Shown here piece by piece: positions 33,624-42,163 of a stretch of 64,000 nucleotides of DNA; positions within the stretch are counted from its first letter, which is position 1, and the number at the start of each line of letters is the position of its first letter. A model generated the notes under the pieces. The model was not told the origin of the DNA. It was given only the letters and a program-made list of their open reading frames with translations, and did no database searches. The stretch spans positions 1-64,000 of the forward strand of contig NZ_JALQCW010000049.1 in assembly GCF_023241715.1 (NCBI RefSeq). The letters are read 5' to 3'. Source of the stretch: Pseudomonas morbosilactucae (GTDB lineage Bacteria > Pseudomonadota > Gammaproteobacteria > Pseudomonadales > Pseudomonadaceae). Both the position numbers and the translations under genes were made by a program.

Positions 33624-34742
33624 ATGCGCCACCAGACTCATGACCTGCTTGCCCCGGTGCCGGGCACTGCGCGGCAGATCCACAGTTTTCACTTCGGGCC
33701 CACCGAGGGGCCGGGCAAGATCTACATCCAGTCGTCCCTGCATGCCGATGAATTGCCCGGCATGCTGGTGGCCTGGCACCTCAAGCAACGCCTGAGCGAG
33801 CTGGAAGCCGCCGGGCGCCTGCGCAGCGAAATCGTCCTGGTCCCTGTGGCCAACCCGGTGGGCCTGGAGCAGGTGCTGATGGACGTTCCATTGGGGCGCT
33901 ACGAACTGGAGAGCGGGCAGAACTTCAATCGCTGGTTCGTCGACCTCAGTGACGAGGTCGGCGACCGGGTCGAGGGGCTGCTGAGCGACGACCCGCAACA
34001 CAACCTCGAGCAGATCCGCGGCAGTTTGCGCGAAGCCCTGGCCCGCCAGGCACCCGCCACCCAATTGCAATCCCAACGCCTGGCCCTGCAACGCCTGGCC
34101 TGCGATGCGGACATGGTGCTGGACCTGCATTGCGATTTCGAAGCCGTGGCCCACCTGTACACCACCCCGCAAGCCTGGCCCGAGGTGGAGCCGTTGGCGC
34201 GCTACATCGGTTCGGAAGCCAGCCTGCTGGCCACTGATTCGGGCGGTCAGTCGTTCGACGAATGCTTCACCCTGCTGTGGTGGCAATTGCAGCAACGCTT
34301 CGGCGATCGCTATGCCATCCCCCAAGGCAGCTTCTCCGTGACCCTGGAGCTGCGCGGCCAGGGCGACGTCAATCACGGCCTGGCCAGCCTCGACTGCCAG
34401 GCCCTGCTGGATTACCTGACCCACTTCGGCGCCATCGACGGCCAGGCGCCGCCGCTGCCAGAGCTGCCCTACCCGGCCACGCCCCTGGCGGCGGTGGAGC
34501 CGGTCGCCACTCCGCAGGGCGGCCTGCTGGTGTTCAGCGTGCTGCCGGGGGAGTACCTGGAAGCCGGCCAGGAGGTGGCGCAAATCATCGATCCGATCAC
34601 CGATCGGGTAACCCCGGTGCACTGCCAGAACGCCGGGCTGCTCTACGCCCGCTCGCTGCGACGCATGGCCACTGCCGGCATGGTGGTTGCTCACATTGCC
34701 GGCCAACAGGCCTATCGCACCGGCTACCTACTTTCGCCTTGA
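33624..34742 (+). CDS. M14-type succinylglutamate desuccinylase/aspartoacylase-family hydrolase (AotO-like)
   Basis: This 372-residue protein looks like a zinc-dependent amide hydrolase. The HxxE zinc pair is in SLHADELPG (about 39-43) and the third ligand His is in MVLDLHCDFE (about 173). A C-terminal beta domain (GGLLVFSVLPGEYLEAGQEVAQIID) is typical of the AstE/ASPA subfamily. No signal peptide, so it acts in the cytoplasm. Its place between permease and ATPase genes matches aotO in the P. aeruginosa aot operon, whose function is unsettled. It may deacylate an imported N-acyl amino acid; that is inference. Confidence 0.88.
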   Translation: MRHQTHDLLAPVPGTARQIHSFHFGPTEGPGKIYIQSSLHADELPGMLVAWHLKQRLSELEAAGRLRSEIVLVPVANPVGLEQVLMDVPLGRYELESGQNFNRWFVDLSDEVGDRVEGLLSDDPQHNLEQIRGSLREALARQAPATQLQSQRLALQRLACDADMVLDLHCDFEAVAHLYTTPQAWPEVEPLARYIGSEASLLATDSGGQSFDECFTLLWWQLQQRFGDRYAIPQGSFSVTLELRGQGDVNHGLASLDCQALLDYLTHFGAIDGQAPPLPELPYPATPLAAVEPVATPQGGLLVFSVLPGEYLEAGQEVAQIIDPITDRVTPVHCQNAGLLYARSLRRMATAGMVVAHIAGQQAYRTGYLLSP

Positions 34743-34755
34743 GGATGCACGCCCC

Positions 34756-35520
34756 ATGTACAAACTGACCATCGAAGGCCTGCACAAATGCTATGGCGAC
34801 AACCAAGTGCTCAAAGGCGTTTCGCTCAAGGCCAAGACCGGTGACGTGATCAGCCTGATCGGCGCCAGCGGCTCGGGCAAAAGCACCTTTCTGCGTTGCA
34901 TCAACTTCCTGGAAACCCCTGACGACGGCGCCATGAGCCTGGACGGCCAACAGATCCGCATGGTTAGCGACCGCCACGGCATGCGCGTGGCCGACGACGC
35001 CGAACTGCAACGAATCCGCACTCGCCTGGCCATGGTCTTCCAGCACTTCAACCTGTGGAGCCACATGACCGTACTGGAGAACATCACCATGGCTCCGCGC
35101 CGAGTGCTGGGCGTCGGCAAGCAGGAGGCGGAAGAGCGGGCACGGCGCTACCTGGACAAGGTCGGCCTGCCGGCGCGCGTCGCCGACCAATACCCGGCGT
35201 TCCTCTCCGGCGGCCAGCAACAACGGGTGGCGATTGCCCGGGCCCTGGCCATGGAACCGGAAGTCATGCTGTTCGACGAACCCACCTCGGCCCTGGACCC
35301 GGAACTGGTGGGCGAAGTGCTCAAGGTGATCCAAGGCCTGGCCGAAGAAGGCCGGACCATGATTATGGTCACCCATGAAATGAGCTTCGCCCGAAAGGTA
35401 TCCAGCCAGGTGCTGTTTCTGCACAAAGGCCTGGTAGAAGAAGAAGGCACACCCGAGGAAGTACTGGGGCATCCAAAAAGCGAGCGCTTGCAGCAGTTTC
35501 TCAGCGGCAACCTTAAATAA
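34756..35520 (+). CDS. Polar amino acid ABC transporter ATPase (HisP/AotP-like)
   Basis: A 254-residue ATPase that powers the permease pair. Walker A is GASGSGKST at 36-44, the signature LSGGQQQRVAIARAL, Walker B VMLFDEPTSALDPEL, and the switch His follows in MVTHEMSFARKV. The start at 34756 is 13 bases after the preceding stop codon and gives the family N-terminus MYKLTIEGL. It is the last gene of the operon. Confidence 0.95.
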   Translation: MYKLTIEGLHKCYGDNQVLKGVSLKAKTGDVISLIGASGSGKSTFLRCINFLETPDDGAMSLDGQQIRMVSDRHGMRVADDAELQRIRTRLAMVFQHFNLWSHMTVLENITMAPRRVLGVGKQEAEERARRYLDKVGLPARVADQYPAFLSGGQQQRVAIARALAMEPEVMLFDEPTSALDPELVGEVLKVIQGLAEEGRTMIMVTHEMSFARKVSSQVLFLHKGLVEEEGTPEEVLGHPKSERLQQFLSGNLK

Positions 35521-35587
35521 GCGCTGAGTGGCCCCGCCAGACGGACTCCCAGGATTCTCGACGGGCGGGGCGCATCACGCTCAAGGC

Positions 35588-35800
35588 TCACGCCACAGGC
35601 GCGGGAGGCGGTTCGTCCGGCAAGGTGGGCTCGCCAGGTTCGGTCGGTTCAGTGGGTTGTGGGTAGTCAGGATCGGGCTGACCGGGAATGCCGCCTGCCA
35701 GACTTATGGGAGGATGGGCCAACAAGGACCAGGCCAATACGCCCACCTGATTGGGCTCAAGCTTGGCCAGTGCTGCACTTATTCGCGGATCGATCTTCAT
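35588..35800 (-). CDS. Small hypothetical protein with acidic Pro-rich tail
   Basis: This encodes 70 residues. The N-terminal half (MKIDPRISAALAKLEPNQVGVLAWSLL) looks helical. Residues 44-70 are Pro/Glu-rich (PQPTEPTEPGEPTLPDEPPP) and probably disordered. AGGAG precedes the ATG at 35800 by 7 bases, which supports translation. I recognise no family. It is isolated between the amino acid transporter operon and dcd. Confidence 0.55.
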   Translation of the reverse strand: MKIDPRISAALAKLEPNQVGVLAWSLLAHPPISLAGGIPGQPDPDYPQPTEPTEPGEPTLPDEPPPAPVA

Positions 35801-35907
35801 AGGGCACTCCTGAGCTGTGCCCGGTACGCCTTGCGCGAACCGGAGCAGTACACCCAATAGAGTGCCTGCCCGCTCAGGAATTCCCACGGTTCGTCAGGAG
35901 GACGAAC

Positions 35908-36474
35908 TCAGGTACGCGGCAGAGTGACGCCACGCTGGCCCTGGTACTTGCCGCCACGGTCCTTGTAGGACACTTCACACTCTTCGTCCGACTCCAGGAA
36001 CAACATCTGCGCCACGCCCTCGTTGGCGTAGATTTTCGCCGGCAAGGTGGTGGTGTTGGAGAACTCCAGGGTCACGTGGCCTTCCCACTCGGGTTCGAGC
36101 GGCGTCACGTTGACGATGATGCCGCAACGGGCGTAGGTGCTCTTGCCCAGGCAGATGGTCAGCACATTGCGTGGAATACGGAAGTACTCGACGGTGCGGG
36201 CCAGGGCGAAGGAGTTCGGCGGGATGATGCACACGTCGCTCTTGATATCGACAAAGCTCTTTTCATCGAAGTTTTTCGGATCGACGGTGGCCGAGTTGAT
36301 GTTGGTGAATACCTTGAATTCGTCGGCGCAACGCACGTCGTAACCATAGCTCGACACACCGAAGGAGATCAGCCGGTCAGCGCCTTCGCCCCGCATCTGG
36401 CGCTCGACAAAGGGTTCGATCATGCCGTGCTCTTGCGCCATGCGGCGAATCCACTTGTCCGATTTGATGCTCAT
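35908..36474 (-). CDS. dcd: dCTP deaminase
   Basis: This 188-residue homotrimeric enzyme converts dCTP to dUTP, the precursor for dTTP synthesis. The conserved segments SSYGYDVRC (substrate binding), LARTVEYFRIP with the catalytic Glu after it, and the C-terminal YQGQRGVTLPRT lid are intact. Length matches the family. It is transcribed alone here, with a 108-base gap to the small hypothetical gene. Confidence 0.96.
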   Translation of the reverse strand: MSIKSDKWIRRMAQEHGMIEPFVERQMRGEGADRLISFGVSSYGYDVRCADEFKVFTNINSATVDPKNFDEKSFVDIKSDVCIIPPNSFALARTVEYFRIPRNVLTICLGKSTYARCGIIVNVTPLEPEWEGHVTLEFSNTTTLPAKIYANEGVAQMLFLESDEECEVSYKDRGGKYQGQRGVTLPRT

Positions 36475-36646
36475 GGCGGGTGTCCTGAATAGCGAGGTGG
36501 AAAAATTCTGTCCGGCATCTTACCGGGGCGCGTCGTCGGGTTCAAAGTCTGGGCGGTTTTTCTCGCCGATACCCACAATCCACAAGGCCTTGCGAGCGAC
36601 AAGATCACCGTCAGTCACGAAAACTGAGAAACCTTCGCAAAGATCA

Positions 36647-36675
36647 TTGGCACGTTAGGGAAAAAGGGTTAAGGT
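36647..36675 (+). promoter_or_regulatory. Promoter and long leader of the cold shock gene
   Basis: TTGGCA (36647-36652) and TAAGGT (36670-36675) with a 17-base spacer form a sigma70-type promoter. Transcription would start near 36682, leaving an untranslated leader of about 145 bases before the cold shock gene. Long structured leaders of this size mediate cold control of cspA-type mRNAs. Apart from this, the 36475-36825 region holds no gene that I can see. Confidence 0.55.
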
Positions 36676-36825
36676 GGCGCCACTGTGTTGCTTGTGTCAC
36701 TGAGAATCTCTACACGATGTTGAATTTCGATCCAACCATCTCCAAGAATTTTTCCTGCTCTTTGCACTCAGTCTCGGCCAGGGCTTTTCCTGAGTCGCAG
36801 TTAACTTTGTCCAAGGAGATACACC

Positions 36826-37035
36826 ATGTCTAATCGCCAAACCGGTACCGTTAAGTGGTTCAACGATGAAAAAGGCTTCGGCTTCATCACTCCACAATCC
36901 GGTGACGACCTGTTCGTACACTTCAAAGCAATCCAATCCGACGGCTTCAAAAGCCTGAAAGAAGGCCAACAGGTTTCTTTCATCGCTACCCGCGGTCAGA
37001 AAGGCATGCAAGCTGAAGAAGTTCAAGTTATCTAA
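36826..37035 (+). CDS. cspA: Cold shock protein (CspA family)
   Basis: A 69-residue OB-fold nucleic acid chaperone. The RNA-binding motifs RNP1 (KGFGFITP) and RNP2 (DLFVHF) are intact. It melts mRNA secondary structure and acts in cold or growth-phase adaptation. A strong AAGGAG lies 8 bases before the ATG. Codon use is more AT-rich than its neighbours (for example AAA and GAA), as expected for a highly expressed gene. Several paralogues usually exist per Pseudomonas genome, so the exact symbol is approximate. Confidence 0.95.
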   Translation: MSNRQTGTVKWFNDEKGFGFITPQSGDDLFVHFKAIQSDGFKSLKEGQQVSFIATRGQKGMQAEEVQVI

Positions 37036-37051
37036 CTTGTACTGATCCAGT

Positions 37052-37083
37052 AAAAAGCCCCGCCCTCAACAGCGGGGCTTTTT
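37052..37083 (+). terminator. Terminator of the cold shock gene
   Basis: Stem AAAAAGCCCCGC, 8-base loop, complement GCGGGGCTTTTT and a T-run. It lies 17 bases after the stop codon. Confidence 0.92.
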
Positions 37084-37169
37084 TGTGCCCGTAGGTTTGT
37101 GCCCAATGGTTTTTCTCTTGCTCGCCGGCCTGCTCCCTCAAGCCAGCACTGCCAAAAGCGCGCCTGTAT

Positions 37170-38174
37170 TTACCAGGTCACGCCGAAACCTGCGGTGTAG
37201 CGGGTCTTGCTCAAATCGCTGTCTTGGGTCCCGCTGATCACGTCCTTCTCGGCCTTGAGATTGAGCGAAGCCCAGTCGGTAACCTTGTAACGCAAGCCCA
37301 TTTCGGCATCCAGCGCGTAGTCAGCCACATTCGACAACGGCCGCCCCACCTCGCCATTGGTGAAAAACTCGACCCGCTTGCCGATCAGGTAACGGTTGTA
37401 ATTCCACTTCATGGCCAGGGAGTAGAAGTTGTCTTTGCCACCATCGGCATATTCATAGTCGGTGCGGTTAAGCAGCGAGCCCAGGGAGAAAGCGCCCAGC
37501 TCGTCATCCCAGAACTGGTAACCCGGACCGGTACCCACCACTCGTTGCTGCGCGAGGTCTTCGACCTTGTCACGCTTATAGCTCAAGCGCCCCTGCCAGA
37601 ACCATTTCTCGGTCAGGAAGCGGTCCAGCGCATATTCAGCGCCCCAGTTATCGGTGGTCACCACGTCATCCTGGAACTCACGGTTGTATTCGCCCTCGGC
37701 GGTGTGCCGCCAGCGGCCATGACGCGCCGTGGTCTTGAAGTTGACGTCGTAGTCGTCCGTGTCTTTTTCCGCCCGCTGGTAATCCATGGCGACATCCACG
37801 TTGCCCTTCCACACCAGGTCTTCAACCACGGGTTTGGGCTTCATGATCTGTTGAATACTGGCCAACTCCACGGTCTTCGGCTCGCCATTGGCCAACACCA
37901 CTTTGCCATCGTCCGAAGCCTTGAGTGACTTGGCCTTCTCGCCACTGTAAGCATCCTGCTTAACCAGCAATTCCTGATCACTCTCCAGTGTCTTGACCTG
38001 CTTCCAGTCAATACTGATGGAGCCGCCGTAATCGGTCTGGATCAACAGCTTGCCACCGTCGAACACCCGGATCTTGCCGCTCAACCGGTCACCGTTTTTC
38101 AACCACACGGTGTCAGCCAGCAAGGGCGTGGAGGCACTGAAAACAGCTAGGCACAACAGGGTTCTGGGCAACAT
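37170..38174 (-). CDS. DUF481 outer-membrane protein (YdiY-like)
   Basis: This 334-residue exported protein has a signal peptide (MLPRTLLCLAVFSASTPLLA). Residues 21-110 form an N-terminal beta domain (VWLKNGDRLSGKIRVFDGGKLLIQTDYGG). From about 118, alternating beta strands of the DUF481 barrel follow, ending TAGFGVTW with an aromatic C-terminus, the usual recognition signal for outer-membrane assembly. The function is unknown; related YdiY proteins respond to acid or salt. Confidence 0.9.
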   Translation of the reverse strand: MLPRTLLCLAVFSASTPLLADTVWLKNGDRLSGKIRVFDGGKLLIQTDYGGSISIDWKQVKTLESDQELLVKQDAYSGEKAKSLKASDDGKVVLANGEPKTVELASIQQIMKPKPVVEDLVWKGNVDVAMDYQRAEKDTDDYDVNFKTTARHGRWRHTAEGEYNREFQDDVVTTDNWGAEYALDRFLTEKWFWQGRLSYKRDKVEDLAQQRVVGTGPGYQFWDDELGAFSLGSLLNRTDYEYADGGKDNFYSLAMKWNYNRYLIGKRVEFFTNGEVGRPLSNVADYALDAEMGLRYKVTDWASLNLKAEKDVISGTQDSDLSKTRYTAGFGVTW

Positions 38175-38335
38175 AAGCGGACACAGGGCTCGATTTTGCG
38201 GAAAAAAACGTCATTATCCCGCAGGATAAAAACCTCAGTCTGGACTGACCCGGGTATTGCAACCGAGTTCAATACGCATTTCGTATTCAGCAGCACCACC
38301 GACCAACGACCGACCGCCCATCAGGAAACGCGCCC

Positions 38336-38689
38336 GTGACCGACCCTATCGAGGACGCTCAAAGCCCCGCCGACATTCGCCGCACCGCGCTCTACCTGAC
38401 CCTGGCCCAAGTACCCGCGGGCAAGGTCGTGAGTTATGGCCAACTGGCCGAAATGGCCGGCCTGGGCCGCGCGGCGCGCTGGGTTGGGCGCACCCTCAGC
38501 CAATTGCCCGCCGAGACCAGCCTGCCCTGGCACCGAGTTCTGGGCGCAGGTGGACGCATCAGCCTGCCACTGGGCAGCCCCTCAGGCGACGAACAGCGCG
38601 CCCGCTTGCGCAGCGAAGGCGTATTCATCCGCAACAATCGCGTGGATATTCAGCACCATGGCTGGCGCCCGGTAGAGCACAGCGGTTAG
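38336..38689 (+). CDS. Alkyltransferase-like protein (Atl, MGMT family without the acceptor Cys)
   Basis: A 117-residue protein related to the DNA-binding domain of O6-methylguanine methyltransferase. The active-site motif PCHRV is PWHRV here, with Trp65 in place of the Cys, so it cannot take up the alkyl group. Atl proteins instead bind O6-alkylguanine and recruit nucleotide excision repair. The DNA-binding helix (SYGQLAEMAGLGRAARWVGRTL) is intact. It starts with GTG, preceded by AGGAAA at a good distance. It lies 44 bases upstream of the AmpG-like gene. Confidence 0.92.
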   Translation: MTDPIEDAQSPADIRRTALYLTLAQVPAGKVVSYGQLAEMAGLGRAARWVGRTLSQLPAETSLPWHRVLGAGGRISLPLGSPSGDEQRARLRSEGVFIRNNRVDIQHHGWRPVEHSG

Positions 38690-38733
38690 AGTGCGCGCTT
38701 TGTTTCCGTACTTCTTGAGGCAGATTCCAGCCC

Positions 38734-40299
38734 ATGCCCCGTAAAACCTGGCGCGCCGCGCTCGCCGCCTATGCCAGCCCCTCGACGCTCGTGCTGTTGC
38801 TGCTTGGTTTCGCCGCCGGCTTGCCCTACATGCTGGTGTTCTCGACTCTCTCCGTCTGGCTGCGCGAGGCTGGTGTGGCCCGCGAAACCATCGGTTACGC
38901 CAGCCTGATCGGCCTTGCCTACGCCTTCAAATGGGTCTGGTCGCCACTGCTCGACCAATGGCGCCTGCCCTTGCTGGGCAAGCTCGGACGCCGCCGCTCG
39001 TGGCTGGTCCTGTCGCAAACCCTGGTGATTCTCGGGCTGGTCGGCATGGGTTTTTGCGACCCGCAAAAGCACCTGTCCTGGCTGATCGCCATTGCTGTGC
39101 TTGTGGCCTTTGCCTCCGCCACCCAAGACATCGCGGTCGACGCCTATCGCCTGGAAATCGCCGATGAAAGCCGCCAGGCAGCCTTGGCAGCCAGCTATAT
39201 GTCCGGCTATCGGGTGGCCGCCCTGCTGGCCACTGCCGGCGCCCTGTTCTTTGCCGAAGGTTTTGGCTCCACCGGTTTCAGCTACAAGCACTCAGCCTGG
39301 GCCGGCACCTACGTGCTGTTCGGCGTACTGATGATTCCCGCCTTGCTGACCACCCTGTTTATGCGTGAACCGCCCGTGCCGCTGCGCACCCAACTCTCAG
39401 CTGGGCGCTACAGCTTCGTGCACCAGCTGGTCTCGGTGTTCGTGCTGATCGTGTTGCTGGTCTCGGTGCCGGCCATGTGCACCCAGCTGTACAACACCGA
39501 CTTCGCCAGCGTGCTGTTCAATGGGGTCAGCCCGCTGGACCTGCTGCTGGAAGACCGCGCCTTCCTGCGGGCCATCCTCTACACCACCCTGACTGCGTTG
39601 TGCCTGTCGGCCATGGGCCGCCGCGGCCTGGCGCCGGTGCTGACACCGGTCAACGACTTCATCCTGCGCTACCGCTGGCAGGCCTTCCTGCTGCTGGGGC
39701 TGATCGCCACCTACCGCATGTCCGATACGGTCATGGGGGTGATGGCCAACGTCTTCTATATTGACCAGGGCTTCACCAAGGACCAGATCGCCAGCGTCAG
39801 CAAGATCTTCGGCCTGATCATGACCCTGGTCGGCGCCGGCATGGGCGGCCTGTTGATCGTGCGCTTCGGCATTCTGCCGATCCTGTTCATCGGCGGCGCT
39901 GCCTCGGCCGGCACCAACCTACTGTTCCTGATGCTCGCGGACATGGGGCCCAACCTGCAGATGCTGGTGGTAACCATATCCCTTGATAACTTCAGTTCCG
40001 GCCTGGCCACCTCAGCCTTCGTCGCCTACCTGTCGAGCCTGACCAACCTCAAGTTCTCCGCCACCCAATACGCCCTGCTCAGCTCCATCATGCTGCTCCT
40101 GCCACGGCTGATCGGCGGCTACTCGGGAGTGATGGTGGAGAAGTTCGGCTACCACGACTTCTTCATGATCACCGCCTTGCTGGGCGTGCCGACCCTGATC
40201 CTGATCGCCCTGCACTGGTTCCAGGAAAGTCGCCGCGCAGCGCCGGCAGATGCGGTAGAACCCGCGCCGAACAACGCGGTAAACAAAGAAGAATCGTAG
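38734..40299 (+). CDS. ampG: AmpG-family muropeptide transporter (MFS)
   Basis: This 521-residue inner-membrane permease has about 12-14 hydrophobic helices. Such permeases import GlcNAc-anhydro-MurNAc peptides for cell wall recycling, which also feeds AmpR-controlled beta-lactamase induction. The AmpG landmark ASATQDIAVDAYRLEI near residue 130 and GLPYMLVFSTLSVWLREAGV at the start support the call. Pseudomonas has two paralogues (AmpG and AmpP), and I cannot tell which this is without comparison. The C-terminus is a short hydrophilic tail. Confidence 0.9.
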   Translation: MPRKTWRAALAAYASPSTLVLLLLGFAAGLPYMLVFSTLSVWLREAGVARETIGYASLIGLAYAFKWVWSPLLDQWRLPLLGKLGRRRSWLVLSQTLVILGLVGMGFCDPQKHLSWLIAIAVLVAFASATQDIAVDAYRLEIADESRQAALAASYMSGYRVAALLATAGALFFAEGFGSTGFSYKHSAWAGTYVLFGVLMIPALLTTLFMREPPVPLRTQLSAGRYSFVHQLVSVFVLIVLLVSVPAMCTQLYNTDFASVLFNGVSPLDLLLEDRAFLRAILYTTLTALCLSAMGRRGLAPVLTPVNDFILRYRWQAFLLLGLIATYRMSDTVMGVMANVFYIDQGFTKDQIASVSKIFGLIMTLVGAGMGGLLIVRFGILPILFIGGAASAGTNLLFLMLADMGPNLQMLVVTISLDNFSSGLATSAFVAYLSSLTNLKFSATQYALLSSIMLLLPRLIGGYSGVMVEKFGYHDFFMITALLGVPTLILIALHWFQESRRAAPADAVEPAPNNAVNKEES

Positions 40300-40428
40300 G
40301 AAACCCAGGGGCTTGCGCGCTTTTGCCCGAGCCCCTGGCGCCCTCCGGCCGCAATCCTGTACGCCAGCGGAACTCGCCCGTACAATGCTCCGTCATTTCT
40401 AGTCTTCAGCAACCGACAACGGCCTACC

Positions 40429-42144
40429 ATGCGCACCAGTCAATTTTTGCTCGCCACACAGAAAGAAACGCCTTCCGATGCGGTCGTGATCAGCCATCAG
40501 TTGATGCTGCGCGCCGGCATGATCCGCAAACTGGCCTCCGGCCTGTACACCTGGCTCCCCATGGGCCTGCGGGTGATGCGCAAGGTTGAAGCCATCGTTC
40601 GCGAAGAAATGAACGCCGCCGGCTCGCTTGAAGTGTTGATGCCGAGCACTCAACCGGCTGAGCTGTGGCAGGAATCCGGTCGCTGGGAAGAATACGGCCC
40701 TGAGCTGCTGCGCTTCAAAGACCGTCACGGTCGCGATTTCTGCGCGGGCCCGACCCACGAAGAAGTGATCACCGACCTGGCCCGCAACGAGCTGAGCAGC
40801 TACAAGCAACTGCCGCTCAACCTGTACCAGATCCAGACCAAATTCCGTGATGAGATCCGCCCACGCTTCGGCTTGATGCGCGGCCGCGAATTCATCATGA
40901 AGGACGCGTATTCCTTCCACGCCGACCAGGCGTCGCTGCAGGTCACCTACGACCGCATGCACCAGGCCTACTGCAACGTGTTCAGCCGCCTCGGCCTGAA
41001 CTTCCGCCCGGTTGAAGCGGACAACGGCTCCATCGGTGGTGCCGGCTCCCACGAATTCCACGTACTGGCCGAATCCGGCGAAGACGATATCGTCTTCAGC
41101 AACGGTTCCGACTACGCGGCGAACATCGAGAAAGCCGAAGCCGTGCCACGGGAAACCTCCCGTCCAGCGCCGGCTGAAGAGCTGCGCCTGGTGGACACGC
41201 CCGAAACCAAGACCATCGCGGCCCTGGTGGAGAAATTCAATCTGCCGATTGAAAAGACCATCAAGACCCTGATCGTGCGCGCCGAGGAAGAAGGCAAGCT
41301 GATCGCCCTGGTAATCCGCGGCGACCACGAGCTCAATGAAATCAAAGCCGCCCAGCAGCCTGGCGTAGCCAGCCCGCTGGTCATGGCCACGGACTCCGAA
41401 CTGCGCGACGCCATTGGCGCTGGCGCTGGCTCCCTGGGTCCGCTGAACCTGCCATTGCCGATCATCATCGACCGCTCGGTCGAGCTGATGAGCGACTTCG
41501 GCATCGGTGCCAACATCGACGACAAGCACTACTTCGGCGTCAACTGGGAACGCGACCTGCCCGTACCGACCGTTGCCGACCTGCGCAACGTGGTGGCCGG
41601 CGACCCGAGCCCAGACGGCAAAGGCACCCTGGAAATCAAACGCGGCATCGAAGTCGGGCACATCTTCCAGCTGGGCAACAAGTACAGCAAGGCGATGAAG
41701 TGCGAAGTGCTGGGCGATAACGGCAAGCCGGTCACCTTGGAAATGGGCTGCTACGGCATCGGCGTTTCCCGCGTGGTAGCTGCCGCCATCGAGCAGAACA
41801 ACGACGCCAACGGCATCATCTGGAGCGACACCCTGGCGCCATTCCAGATCGCCCTGGTGCCCCTGCGCTATGAAACCGAGCAGGTTCGCGAAGCCACCGA
41901 CAAGCTCTACGCGGAACTCACCGCCGCCGGCTTCGAAGTGCTGCTGGACGACCGTGACAAGAAAACCAGCCCCGGCATCAAGTTCGCGGACATGGAGCTG
42001 ATCGGCATTCCTCACCGGATCGTGGTCAGTGACCGCGGCCTCGCCGAAGGCAACCTGGAATACAAGAGCCGTACCGAAGCCGAGGCACAAGCGTTGCCGG
42101 TGGCTGACGTCCTGCCCTTCCTCCAAGCCCGTATCCGTCGCTGA
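40429..42144 (+). CDS. proS: Prolyl-tRNA synthetase (bacterial type)
   Basis: The 571-residue enzyme charges tRNA-Pro. Class II motifs are present: motif 1 around GLYTWLPMGLRVMRKVEAIVREEM, motif 2 (TKFRDEIRPRFGLMRGREFIMKDAYSFH) and motif 3 (EMGCYGIGVSRVV). The large insertion between motifs 2 and 3 (about 220-400) is the editing domain that removes misacylated Ala. The C-terminal anticodon-binding domain ends at 571. All parts are intact. It starts 129 bases after the AmpG-type gene. Confidence 0.97.
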   Translation: MRTSQFLLATQKETPSDAVVISHQLMLRAGMIRKLASGLYTWLPMGLRVMRKVEAIVREEMNAAGSLEVLMPSTQPAELWQESGRWEEYGPELLRFKDRHGRDFCAGPTHEEVITDLARNELSSYKQLPLNLYQIQTKFRDEIRPRFGLMRGREFIMKDAYSFHADQASLQVTYDRMHQAYCNVFSRLGLNFRPVEADNGSIGGAGSHEFHVLAESGEDDIVFSNGSDYAANIEKAEAVPRETSRPAPAEELRLVDTPETKTIAALVEKFNLPIEKTIKTLIVRAEEEGKLIALVIRGDHELNEIKAAQQPGVASPLVMATDSELRDAIGAGAGSLGPLNLPLPIIIDRSVELMSDFGIGANIDDKHYFGVNWERDLPVPTVADLRNVVAGDPSPDGKGTLEIKRGIEVGHIFQLGNKYSKAMKCEVLGDNGKPVTLEMGCYGIGVSRVVAAAIEQNNDANGIIWSDTLAPFQIALVPLRYETEQVREATDKLYAELTAAGFEVLLDDRDKKTSPGIKFADMELIGIPHRIVVSDRGLAEGNLEYKSRTEAEAQALPVADVLPFLQARIRR

Positions 42145-42163
42145 AACCAGATCAAGAGAAGTC

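Noticed and set aside
31322..35520. Assigning the aot gene symbols
   Set aside because: The gene order matches aotJQMOP, but the binding protein differs from the AotJ sequence I recall and no argR follows, so it may be a paralogous system.
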